Source of the DNA: Dimorphilus gyrociliatus
Taxonomy: Eukaryota > Annelida > Polychaeta > Dinophilidae
Direction: 5' to 3'
DNA: 64,000 nt
Assembly: GCA_904063045.1 (NCBI GenBank)
Contig: CAJFCJ010000014.1
Location: forward strand, 2,105,643 to 2,169,642
Below the pieces are notes generated by a model, which searched no databases, had not been told where the DNA came from, and saw only the letters and a program-made list of their open reading frames with translations. Position numbers and translations under genes: made by a program. Positions 47,253 through 58,400 of the stretch are shown one piece after another. Position 1 is the stretch's first letter, and the number at the start of each line of letters is the position of its first letter.

Positions 47253-48211
47253 ATGCCGCTGAAAGGTTAGAGTTATAATTTCAAAAAAAGTGAGGAATAA
47301 AAAGCGGTTAAAACTGAATATTTTACAAAACAGGAATCCCATTTAACTTGAGTCCTGATTTATTAAAGCTATTATCGGCTGCTGGTCATGGAGATGAAAT
47401 AAGTAAGAATAAAAAAAGACAAAGAAAAAATCAATATAATAGTCTATATATATATATATATATATATATTAATAGTTTTGGCCGATGCCCACTTTCCAAC
47501 AACATCCATTTGTAAAGGAGAGAATGCCCCCGTAGAAATTCGAGCTGACGGTAAAAGAAAATGAAACTCTAAAATATACAATCCAGTATAGTATCAAAAG
47601 AATAAAGATTATAATTTCTTCTTCTTTATATTCTAGGTCTGTTGATACCGCCTTTGTTAACTTCTATTTTAAAATTTTTTCCCTTGGATCAATACGTTGG
47701 AGAGCCGGTACGAACAATTTTGTCAATAAAGACTTTTATTGAACTGATTATTCAAAAACTTAAATCACTAAATAAACCATAGGTGGCTCTAATGCAGCGT
47801 ACCGCTGATGACGAAGCCAAGAACCTTCCTGTTCCAATTTGGGACGAAATATCAAGAATAGTGAATGAGGCTGAAGGAAAAAAGGTTTTATTAGTTGCAT
47901 TCAGAATTGAATTTAATTGTTTAAATTTTCAATATACTTCCGTAGATTAGCATAGAAAAGATGGACAGATTCGATTTTTACGGTAGAGCTAGAAGTGCTT
48001 TCGCCATTATTCATACAGGGTACAAAATAAGTGGTTTTTTTATCCTTTATGTATTATCTAAAAAATTTTTTCAATGATTTTACAATAGTTCTTTCATATA
48101 TTGATGTATTTATATATATATACTGTATATATATTTCTGTTCTGCAGAGATGTTTCGCAGTACGGAAATGTTATCATAAAGAAAGGAGTTGTTTATCCAC
48201 CTACGCAGTAG
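47253..48211 (+). CDS. FUOM: Fucose mutarotase
   Basis: Interconverts alpha- and beta-L-fucose anomers in the fucose salvage pathway; RbsD/FucU family, cytosolic. Seven small exons: 47253-47265, 47334-47402, 47476-47550, 47637-47707, 47783-47884, 47946-48019 and 48148-48211, giving 155 residues, close to the 154 of mammalian FUOM. Motifs include MPLKGIPFNLSPDLLKLL, the catalytic His/Asp region AAGHGDEIILADAHFP, CKGENAPVEIRADG, and near the C terminus MDRFDFYGRARSAFAIIHTG then YGNVIIKKGVV, all matching the family. The first coding exon is only 13 nt. Phases close exactly at every junction. Divergent from SEL1L3. Confidence 0.95.
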
Positions 48212-48977
48212 AACGTTCTTATTTTTTAAATAAGAAGGAAAAACTAAAAAATCACCAGAGAAGCCTTGTTCTGTAACTATTATTATTATGAAAAGAATAT
48301 ATACATACATATAATATTTAAGAAACAATAATAAGTATAACTTTAAAAGCTTCATCTTAATAAAAAGAATGTTATTATATTTAGTTTAGAAAATTGTTAT
48401 TTTCCTATTTTTCCTATTCTCTCTTCTATCAACAAAAAATTATGGAACATACACTCTTAGAATGTTCTTACGTTCTGCTCAAATTATTAAAGATTTTACG
48501 TTACGAAAAGAATATTGTATACGCTATTTATATATATCACTATTATATTTGTTCTATACTTTTTTAAGGATATTAATAAAAAAAATCCTAAGGAATTTCC
48601 TTTTATTAAAAGTAAAATATGATAAAATAATAAAATTTTTGACAATGAAACACACTTGAATAGGTTTGTGGTAAAGAATATATTTTTGACGAATCATCGG
48701 CTTACGTACCCTTAGAACGCTGGCAAAATATTCATTTCGAGCTACGAAAACCGGTGAATATATAATTGGATGAAGCAGAGAAAAATGTGCGAATATTGTA
48801 CCATCTCATTTATCTCCTAGATAGTTGAACACCGCATTCAAGCATATGATGAATTCATAAAAGTATAGTGCTGTTAAAACAAAGGTAAAGTTGTTTAATC
48901 TTAATTAATAGTAAAATGTAATGAGCGACAATTAGTGTTGATTCTTTGTTAAAATTTATATACTTGAAATTCAGATC
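48212..48977. other. Intergenic: fucose mutarotase to TMEM198
   Basis: AT-rich. An open segment at about 48663-48752, bounded by AG and GT, has a coding-like composition (VCGKEYIFDESSAYVPLERW...) but joins to nothing identifiable. Otherwise nothing seen. Confidence 0.45.
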
Positions 48978-51716
48978 ATGTCGAGTGGGAGCGCAAACGT
49001 TTCCAGGGTTAGACCTACCGATCCAACATTTATTTCATCTACGCTGCAGTCATCAACAATTGATATAGAACGCGATTCCTGTTTGTTCGGAATAGTTGAA
49101 TACGATGTTATTCCTGCAGCTGCCTGTGCCATTTGCGCAATTTTTGGTCTATTATATACATTCTTCGGTAAGTCTGTTTTATTTTGTATATTGAATAGAG
49201 ATATTAGCCAGGTAATTCAGGTTAAATGTTTCAAAAGTGAAAAAAATCTGAGCTAAACCCGATATAATCGCCGAGTAAGTTTTAATTAACAATTAACCTA
49301 TCTACAATAGAATACTTAACATCTCTTAAAATACAAATAGAATGAGAAAATTGTATATTTTAATAATAAAATAACAATATATACAACAGATTAAAAACTG
49401 GTTTTATTTTAATAGAGGTGGGAATATTAAACAAGGTAGAAAAATATGGCACTGGTTTTTTTTCTCTCTCTTATGCCCCTATACTTTATAGTTGTGTAGT
49501 ATTCCCTATGCAAATATCTATTTTTGGTTTCGTGTCATATATTATACTGGAGGCAAGGAGTGCAGTAGATTTATACGATATTTTTTCTTCTCTTATACAT
49601 CTATTCATGTTTGATTGTATCTCTTTTGATTTACATTTAAAAAAATAATGTTTCCACGAAAATGAAGAAAGATGGATTTTTCTTTGCTTTATTATATATA
49701 ATTAAGCAATAATCTAAGAGATGGTTCTACTAATGAAAGGCCACTTCTATGTATTAAATAGACTAACTAATAACTATAACAAACGAAAAAATGAGAAAAA
49801 AATTTAGATAAATTATCCAGGCCCAAACAAATAGAGGCTTCAAATCGATTTTGTTAAATAGACACAATGATTTTCTCGGGGGAAGCGACAGAGATTCCAA
49901 TATCTCTCAAGGGATTTTTTAAACCACAATGTTATTAGACACTAGCCATTTCCTCCGCCTTATGGATCTTAATAGTGTTTGTGTCTAATTGAAAAAGAGA
50001 TAAGAGCAGCCTCTACTTGCATATATACATGTATATACTGTATATATACGTATGTCAAAGTAATGCATAAAGTTTTTAATCTATGGCTCCTGCTATAATA
50101 ATAATTAGAAAATAACTCGTTATTTTGTTTATAAAGATAATTCAGTAATCTTACAACAAGTACACAATCACTCGTAGTAAGATAATTTCTTTATTAAATG
50201 ATAAAATGGAAAAAACAGCTTAAAATTAATTACCTTTTGATTAAAAAGAGAAAATAATGATATTAAATATCATTAAATTGTTGGTGACAATTCCTGTTTA
50301 AAAAGGAAAATAAATCTTTTTATTGTGCAAAATACGTTTATATAAATTTATTTAGGCTATGTTTTCTGAAATTCTAATCTCTTACCAAAAATAGACAGAT
50401 CTATTAATAGCTTTTATGATTAACAAAAATGGAATAATTAATAATTAAAATTGATATTTACGGACGCTTATTAGCCTTTTGATACCCTATTTAAAAAATA
50501 AAACATACTCTATACATCCATGCACACATAAATGTAAGATAAATAGGTGTCCAACTTATATGTTTTACTCTAAGTTTGATATAAATTGTATTGTTTACAT
50601 TTTCAGGGTATAAATTTTTCAAAGCTGTTATGTTCATTACTGGTCTAATGCTTGGTGGTTCATTAACATGGTTAATATGCAAAAATGCAGAAGCCGAAGT
50701 GCTCGGTAAGAATAATTAAACAATATTTGCTCTAACAAACTAGGGTTTTAAATTTTCTGCTTCAATGAATCCAACTGAAAAAATAGAATGTTTTTGCTAT
50801 TTGCTTTATTTTGTACATACAATGGAAATTTTTTTTCTTTATTTTCTATAAAAATCCTACTTTAGATCCTATTTTTCGTCGTTGTTGTTAAAACGAGATA
50901 TTTCATATCTTACTATATACTATATATTCAGGTACTGGTGGTGCGATAGGGATATCCTTTGCAGCTGGACTAATGACAGGCCTTATAACAATGCTCTTGG
51001 AAATGGTTGGCTTATTTATAACCGGATTCGTATTAGGAGGTCTTTTAGGGATATCAACCTTAGTCAGTATTCTTTATCTAGCTCCCGAGCCTCTATCTAG
51101 ATGGAGCAGTCTCGGCTTAATTCTGGGTATTGGTCTATTGTTTGCTCTTTCTACACTCTATTGGAAAAGAGCTCTGGTCATTGTAGGAACATCAGGAACA
51201 GGAGCTTTTCTCTTAACAATTTCGCTCGATTATTTTGTTGAAGAGTTTAGAGCGGTTAAAATAATACCGGCGGCATTGCACCAATTAAAAGACGATCCAA
51301 AACCTGAACTCTGTTGGATTTCTTGGGTTTTATTAATTTTTTGGCCATTCGCCACACTCATTGGCATAGTGATTCAATTTCGTGTAACTTCAAAGACAAA
51401 AAAAGAAAGATCGACTGTTGTGCGTGGAAGAAAGCAGAAAAGAATAACTGTAAAATCGGCTAGAGTTTACAGACCCACAAATCCCGCCCGCAGCCATAGG
51501 CCTATGCAGCCCGTTGCCAGACAGCAACAACAACAGCAGCAGCAACCTCCTTACAACAATTCAGGAGGGTCCGCTAACAGATACAGACAATTATATCAAG
51601 TTAGGAGGTTTAATGGAGACGTGATTAGTCAATGCGGTATAGAAAATATTAGACACGAATTATCACCTGCTATGAGAACAGTCTTAGAAAGATCTAGGTC
51701 TGTCAGTCAAGCATAA
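48978..51716 (+). CDS. TMEM198: TMEM198-family multi-pass membrane protein
   Basis: Seven-TM protein of the TMEM198 family; the vertebrate member is linked to Wnt/LRP6 signalling. Exons are 48978-49167, 50607-50705 and 50932-51716 (357 residues). The N terminus is cytosolic-like and Ser/Thr-rich, then come TM1 (VIPAAACAICAIFGLLYTFFG), GYKFFKAVMFITGLMLGGSL, AGLMTGLITMLLEMVGLFIT, FVLGGLLGIST, LGLILGIGLLFALSTLYW, VIVGTSGTGAFLLTISLDYF and CWISWVLLIFWPFATLIGIV. The family-typical FKAVMF and VGLFxTG motifs are present. The C-terminal tail is basic with an eight-Gln run near residues 295-302, encoded by mixed CAA/CAG, and ends RSRSVSQA. Intron 1 is 1.4 kb; an open frame inside it is rejected as coding. 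Confidence 0.9.
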
Positions 51717-53245
51717 TTGGGAGCAGTTTAGTAAAACTTCAAAAACGTTACAAAACAGTTAAACTAAGTTTTTATTTTGACTAAAAGTCATTTATTTTTT
51801 ATGAAATCTTTCTCCTAACTTTTTTTATAAAGAAAAGGAAAGGCGGGAGAAGCAGAAGAAGCAGAAGATATTTCACACATATGAGTTTAATATGAGTTTA
51901 CGGAAATAGTAGCAAACAGCTATTAATATTTCTGAATTATTTAACTTGCATACGTAACCAGCGCTTCTATTCCCTTTAAGTTCTTTTATTACTTAAATTC
52001 ATTTGTTTTTTCATGCATACTCTATTTCAACTTACATACGTATCATGAACGTATGTAACTGTAGGATGTTAAGTATATATATATATTTAAATTTAAATAT
52101 TTATACGTATATACTGCTATAAACTAATAGTTAAGTTTTGTTTATATAATTAAGACATATCTATATTCAAATAACACATATATCACCTTTTTCAACGATA
52201 TTAGCAGGAATTCATTTTAAACAAATTCATTTTACACTTTTGAAGTAGAAAGCCAACAAGAAAGGTGATTTATTTATAGTCCATGGATTAAAAGAGAATT
52301 TCTACTTAAAAGATATACATATATACAGTATATGTATATATATATGATTAATTTTGTTTAAGAAGTCTGCAAAAAAAAATAATGATATACCACTTGTAAA
52401 GCCAAAACTACAACTAATAATAATGTAACAAAACTAATAACAGCTGCAAATTATCAACATAAAGTTGCACTCTATTTCCCGAAGACAAACTACAACTAAG
52501 CTGTTAAAAGGCCTACAGTATTTTCTTTTCTTGTAAAGATAAAACATTTGGAAAATATCGCCCTTATCCAAACCTGAATATTTCCTATATAAAAAAATTA
52601 TTGTAATACTAGCGTAATAATTAAAAGGAAATGTTTAGTGGCTACCTCTGACTCCATTCTAGTCTTTAACCTAAGATACATTCATTGTATATATATAGAT
52701 CTGGTAATTATTTAAATATTTGATAAAAAAATCCTTTTTGTATTTATCTATCTATCTATCTATATCAATATCTTTTTTTAAATGCAACTTTTTTATGCTT
52801 AAAGTTTGTTTTAATATAAAGAAAATGTTTCTTTATTTTTCTATTTTACAAAAATACACTTGCTTCATTATAAGAAAGATTCGATATATTTTGAAATTCT
52901 TACCATCTATTTCTCTACTATAATTACAAATTGATAAATATTCTATCATATAAGAGATTTTATTGTATAAAGTAATATTTTTGTTGAAACAAAACATAGA
53001 ATATATAATATATTCTTTATAGAATTTATTTTAACTTGATTTGAATATCAATCAACATTTTATATTCATTTTACAAATGGGATACAATTTTCATTTACCT
53101 AATTTTCTATGATAGAATATGCCATTATATAATAAAAAAATTGTTTTTCACCTATTAAACTTATTAACGGTAACGTATTTCTATAATTCCATTAATGAAT
53201 AAATACTTTAAAATGTTTAGAATTCACCAAAGTTACCTATTTTTT

Positions 53246-53280
53246 GGGGGGCGGGGAGAGGAGGGGGGAGGGAGGAAGGC
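53246..53280 (+). other. G-rich run, potential G-quadruplex
   Basis: Four or more G-runs (G6, G4, G6, G3 and others) within 35 bp in otherwise very AT-rich DNA, about 210 bp upstream of the Rab-like gene. A G-quadruplex-forming promoter element is possible. Confidence 0.5.
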
Positions 53281-53334
53281 GGTTAATTCTTTGGTGTTTT
53301 TTTCTTTCTTTTTTTTCACCTTTTTACAAACCTA

Positions 53335-53346
53335 CCAGATGGCGCC
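53335..53346 (+). promoter_or_regulatory. CTCF-like motif CCAGATGGCGCC
   Basis: Full AGATGGCGC-type core 145 bp upstream of the Rab-like ATG and just after the G-rich run. Inferred insulator or promoter site. Confidence 0.4.
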
Positions 53347-53490
53347 AATTGGTAACTAAGAAACATGTCCAAACAGGTAATATGACAAAGCCTGAATAGG
53401 GTATTGTTGATTATTGTAAATATTCGTAAATATTACTTAATAAGAGTATTGTAAAAAGAAAAAAATTCAACTATATTTGCATGGTCAAAA

Positions 53491-55662
53491 ATGGGGAATT
53501 CTCCTCGAAGAAATGAAATTACTCGTAAGTTTTATTCAATGAATTAGATAATCAGTATAACATCTTATTAATAAACAGCTTGTACGGATGATAAATGGTC
53601 GAATAGAAGGAGAAAAGAGAGTTTTAAGATAGTTTTAATAGGTAAAGAAAGAGTATACTACGTAGGTAAAACTGTATAGACTTATCAACAAATTTCTCTC
53701 AATAGGCGATAGCGAAGTTGGAAAGACATGTGTCTATCTAAGATATTTAAAGAATCAGTTTTCCACAGAATATCATCATTCTTATCAAATGAATATGGGT
53801 AATACAAAATTATTATGAAAACTCTTGAATTATTCTCTTATTCTTCTCTAGAAAATGTAACGCATAAAGTCGACCTTGATAAGAATATCACTTGTGGTTT
53901 AACTATTCTCGATATCCCAGCCAAGGAGGATATCGATCTTAGAGACACATATTATAGAAATGCTGATGCAGCTATAGGTTAACATTCTATATAACGTTTT
54001 ATTAAAAACATTATTTTTTTATTACTGATTTCTAATAAATCAACAGTCGTAGTAGATCTCACTGATAGAACAAGTATAGAGATGGCTGGTACTTGGAAAC
54101 AAGACTTTTGTAAAAGAGTAACGAAAGTTATCTATAAACGTTCTAAAGACAAGAATGGTCAGGAGAGAATCGTTTCCGAATATATACCAACGAATGGTTA
54201 TAATATGCCTGTCTTACTTCTTGGAAATAAGTTTGATATTGTTAATATTTACACAAGTTAATAATATAAAAGAAAAAACTATTGTTAATAGAAAACGCTT
54301 GTTTTTAATCAATAAATCAATAGATTCAAGATCAGATGGAAGAAGAATTCAAGGATGATTCGAATAATCATTCAGCCTATAATAAAATTTGTCAAGATTT
54401 AAGCCTTGAAGAGAATTTAGATAAAAGTAAAGAAAACAATGATTTACTTTATCCTTTCTTCTAATTATTTTCTCTTGTAAAAAGAACTTGAATTTAGCGA
54501 AAATTCGGAGAACGAAGACGAGGATAGAAATGATGTTATAGTAGATGATTCTTCTTTGGGAAAGAAAAAAAAATTCAAGAAACCTCCTTGCGTTAAACTC
54601 TTAGAGCACGTTGGAGAAGAATTCGACTTTATTTCAAGGTAGAAGGAAGAAGACAATTATAAACAACTATATAGCCCTACTACTATTTATTTTTTATAGT
54701 ATTGCAGCATCCGCCAAGCATAGTACATCGTCTAAAGCATTTCATCTAATATTAAAAAAATTGCTAGAATTGAACGGATACAAAGAAACAGAAGAGAAAT
54801 CAACAGATGAAAATACCAAAAATGATAACGAAACTGAAGAAATCGAAGAGGAATTTTTCGGAATGCAAAAATGTGATATAGAAGAAGTAAGTCATAAAGT
54901 ATTTAATGCGTTAAATGTCGAACGATTTAATATTATAGGTAGACGCCTTAGTTGTTGCCTCTGTTTCATCAATTTCAAAAGTAGAAGATTTATATACATT
55001 CTACAATTTAGCTGAGAAGAAAATGAAACAAATTTTCAATGATATCGATATTATTGAAGATATACATTGCAGCTTAGAAGATTGCGTCTATGGTCTTAGG
55101 CGTTCCGTTTTTAATTCAATAAAGAAAGAACTACAAATTCTACCCTTCGAAGAGTTTGTTCGACTTGTCTACGAGGATAGCGAAGAAGAGACGGACGACG
55201 ACGAAGAAGAGGTTTGTTCTTACAAAATAGTCTTTTCCTTCTATAAACTCGTTTGACGCGTAGATCACTAGAATTAGGAGGAAGTTACCGAGAGGAGTAC
55301 CGGAAGCTTTAGATACATTCAATGCGGAGGTAATTTGTCTTACTCTCTTCGTGATTAATAACAAGTTCACTTTCTTCAATATTCAGTATAGCACAGTATG
55401 CAGTCACATAATTAAACAATCTCCTAATTTACTAAGGAAATTAGAAAATTTAGACGCCTATTTCGAGGGTAAATCGGCGAATGCATACGATATCACACCG
55501 CTTAGAGAAGATGGCCAACCGGACGTTAAAAAAGTTCACGGTGTTAAGAAGATTTGCGAAACAAATCGAGCCAGATTAAAGCATTATATAAGAATGTTAC
55601 AACAATTATGCGAGTTAATAAGAAATTGTAAAGAAAAAGTGAATCTGGCCTTACTTTGGTAG
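53491..55662 (+). CDS. Atypical Rab-like GTPase with acidic insert and C-terminal extension
   Basis: Ras-superfamily protein, 522 residues. Eleven exons: 53491-53524, 53579-53641, 53706-53798, 53852-53977, 54047-54240, 54324-54426, 54485-54638, 54700-54886, 54939-55211, 55264-55329 and 55387-55662. P-loop GDSEVGKT (33-40) is canonical. G3, normally DTAGQ, reads LDIPAKED (83-90), losing the Gly and catalytic Gln. A Lys-rich insert (about 132-158) precedes G4 GNKFD (165-169). About 80 acidic or Lys-rich residues then separate G4 from G5 SAK (260-262). After the G domain come an acidic stretch near 397-409 and a helical C-terminal region with no recognised domain and no C-terminal prenylation Cys. 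The MGNSPRR start looks N-myristoylable. An upstream ATG at 53481 opens a short overlapping uORF. It probably binds nucleotide but hydrolyses poorly. Exon 5 uses a GTTAAT donor chosen for phase. Confidence 0.75.
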
Positions 55663-56188
55663 GAATTGAATATTCAATTAAATCATATACTTGATGAAAA
55701 GTTACAGTGTGCTATTTCTATTTACGTATTATTCTTTCTTCTACCTCTCTATAATGTATATTGTTTGTGATAATGACAAGTAATCCTCGACTTCCTGTAT
55801 CGTTCCTTAGCCATAGGAGCTTATGCATGTCCACTATTGGGCCTTTAATGTATTGTTCGAATATTTCTTGTCTTCTTGAGAAATAGAGGTGGACAACCAC
55901 AATTAACAAACCATCAAAAATGCTGATTGCTTGTATTTTTTTTTTTTTGGTAAAAAAAACTGTTGAAACTTACAAGATACTAACTTTCCATGTCACTATA
56001 AACATAGAGACAGAATAACGAAAATAAAAATTTTCACAAGCACAACAAACACAAGCACACTTATTACTACTTTTTTTTTTAATAATGTTAGTAGAAAATG
56101 TATGGTTTACTGAATAGACGAGATCTAATATATAACATTGAAATAAATCCATCAATGTTGGATTTTAACACTTTTTTTCTGTGAAAAG
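55663..56188. other. Convergent spacer: Rab-like to repeat-protein 3' ends
   Basis: About 530 bp between two convergent stops, with 3' UTR sequence from both sides. The short antisense frames here have no recognisable content. Confidence 0.6.
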
Positions 56189-58400
56189 TTAACTGGTCTC
56201 ATCTTTCTCTTCTTCGTCATCTTTTTCTTTTTCGTTCTTCTTGGCTGCGGCTTTACCTTTATTCTTCCCAGCTTTTGGTTTTCTTCCACGTTTAAGGAAT
56301 TCTTTGCCTTCCTTGGCCGTTTTCTGCATAGTTCCCTCCTTTTTCAACTCGGCTTTTTTAGCGGGTGCTTTTGCCTTTGCTTTCTTGGGTGGAGCTTCAG
56401 CTTTTTCGGGCGCTGGAGGACGTTTACGCAGTTGACGACCTAAACATAGCAGTTAAAAGTTGTTGAAAGTTCAATCGCAAAATTAAAAAGTAGTTGTATA
56501 ATTTAAGACAAAAAAATTTCGCAAAATGGTTTAATCAGAAAGCTATAATAGGGTAGCTAGTTATCTTTATTAGCAAAGAAAAATTATTAAACTTCTCTTC
56601 AACTGAACCCTTCGTAAATTGTAACCTGGGTGTAACCTAAAATAAAATCAGAAATTCAACTAAATCGATAAAGCTTCTGCAAAAAATCAATGAAGTATAG
56701 AAATAATCCAATTTTAAAGCGAAATTGAAACGTGTTAAGAAGTAATAATTCAACTACTGAGAATTAGTTGTTACAAAATTTTAGAAATGTGAAGCCAACC
56801 TCCTGACAAATCCAAATCCTTTCCAACAAGGGCTTTAGCTTCCGCAGCAGTTTTAGCCATGGATGACATTTTCTTAGGGGCTCCCTTTTTTTTAGTGCCT
56901 TTTTTCTCACCCTTAATATCTTCAATTTTCTTTTGCTGCCCTCTTGTATGGGCATCTTCATCTGGACGGCCTGCAGAATCCAGAAGGGCATTTCCTTCCT
57001 GTTTCAAGAAAATGATGTAAAATTAGTTTTAGTTTTTTCAAATAAAGTGGGAATTATCATATGCAAATAAGAAAAAGCATACAAAATTTTTTAAGAAAAC
57101 GAAACACAGAACAAAAAAAATAAACAATCAGTGTGCGTGAAAGATAAAAAAACAGCAGAAATGAATTAAGAAATTGTGAACAGAAGGGATATTTTTTATT
57201 TTTGTACTGGAGAAAGCAAAGAAACCTTTGCGGTTGCTTTCATAGTTCCCTGTTTCGCCATTTTGGCTTTTTTCCCGACTTTTTTGTCGTCCATTAGGTA
57301 GGGTTTCTTCCATTCGGTCAGATTTTTTTCCAGGAAGGCTTTTCCTTCCTATTTTTATGAAACAATATTTTTTAAAAAATACATAATTGAACTAATAGCT
57401 TAGTGCGTCATAAAAAAAACCTTCAGCGAAAAAAATAGGTGATTTGCTAAGAAAATATTAAAAATTATCAATATAATATAAAAATCTATATAAAAAATGA
57501 AAACAATCGTATTTGTGCCATGTTTACACGGTTACAAAAGAGCAACAGCGTAAATAGACTCTTTTGGAAAAGTTACGTAACAATGGAATACAACTTATCA
57601 ATGAGGACGTTTTAAAGTACTTTATCCCTTTTTTTTGCATGTTTCACTAACTAAACACCTGTTCGTATATTTTTTAAATATAAAAACAACGAACTCAACT
57701 ATATACCAGCGACTATTATACGGAAAATCGATCACATAGTAATTTAGGCCTATTAAAAAATGAATGACAATAAGCTATTAATGCAAATGAAAACAAGTTC
57801 CCCGATTAGTGCTCTTTTTAAAAATAAAGTCTGTTGAATAAAACTCATAATATAAAAACGCTCAAAATGCAAAATCTTTTGATTTTTAAAAGAGGCAAAA
57901 ATTTAACGGTTTTTTCAAATATGGTTTAAAATCAACGCAACGCAAACTCTCTGAATATGCAGAATAAATCGAACATTTTATCGATTACAAATACTTAGTT
58001 AAAATACAATTTTTCATATTTATACCCCTAGTTTTTTTTTTGATTACCGATAAGAGGTCAGATATAACAGCTCTTTGCCTCCATTTGTAACGTAAATGGC
58101 ACGATTTGTAGAAACATATAATAGTGTTCACGGTGTAAACAAAAGAACATTCTACGGCGGGAACGCTTTCAAAGACACTAATTTGGTTGATTGAAGCAGA
58201 TATCAAAATAAATTAGTATTCTTTTGATGAATACTTCTAATTGGTTTCGTAACGACATTATTTACATGTAAATATGAGCCAAAAATTCATTGATCACTAA
58301 TGTCCAGCTATTTATACTAATTTTATAATGTTAAAAATATATTTACCTTAGCTGTAGCTACCATTGTCCCTGCACGGCTTAATTCGGCTTTATCACTCAT
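56189..58400 (-). CDS. Lys-rich protein with internal GTM..TAKEG repeat, unrecognised
   Basis: Basic 208-residue protein that I do not recognise; composition suggests a nuclear, chromatin-associated role (inference). Exons 5' to 3': 58400-58347, 57348-57226, 56998-56800 and 56439-56189. A motif of about 23 residues recurs: AELSRAGTMVATAKEGKAFL (5-24), AKMAKQGTMKATAKEGNALL (46-65), a degenerate copy MAKTAAEAKAL (106-116) and AELKKEGTMQKTAKEGKEFL (155-174). Introns 1 and 2 cut the motif at the same place and phase (TAK|EG, phase 0), so repeats probably arose by exon duplication. Between repeats are Lys/Pro/Ala-rich linkers like those of H1 or HMG tails. The C-terminal tail is mixed Lys/Glu/Asp ending DEEEKDETS. 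The intron 2 donor (GTTTCT) is non-consensus. Promoter DNA is less AT-rich and has a CACGTG box. Confidence 0.8.

Larger units (their letters stand above)
51717..53490. other. Intergenic: TMEM198 3' region to Rab-like promoter
   Basis: AT-rich with TA/ACAGTATA words near 52080 and 52324, a TCTA run near 52750, an isolated G-rich run at 53246 and a CTCF-like motif at 53335. No coding frame of note. Confidence 0.6.

Noticed and set aside
48463-48659. Open frame beginning MFLRSAQIIKDFTLRK, possible retroelement remnant
   Set aside because: AT-driven low-complexity sequence without RT or endonuclease motifs.
49418-49648. 76-residue frame in TMEM198 intron 1
   Set aside because: Hydrophobic low-complexity translation, and the flanking exons join directly in phase; no conserved sequence seen.
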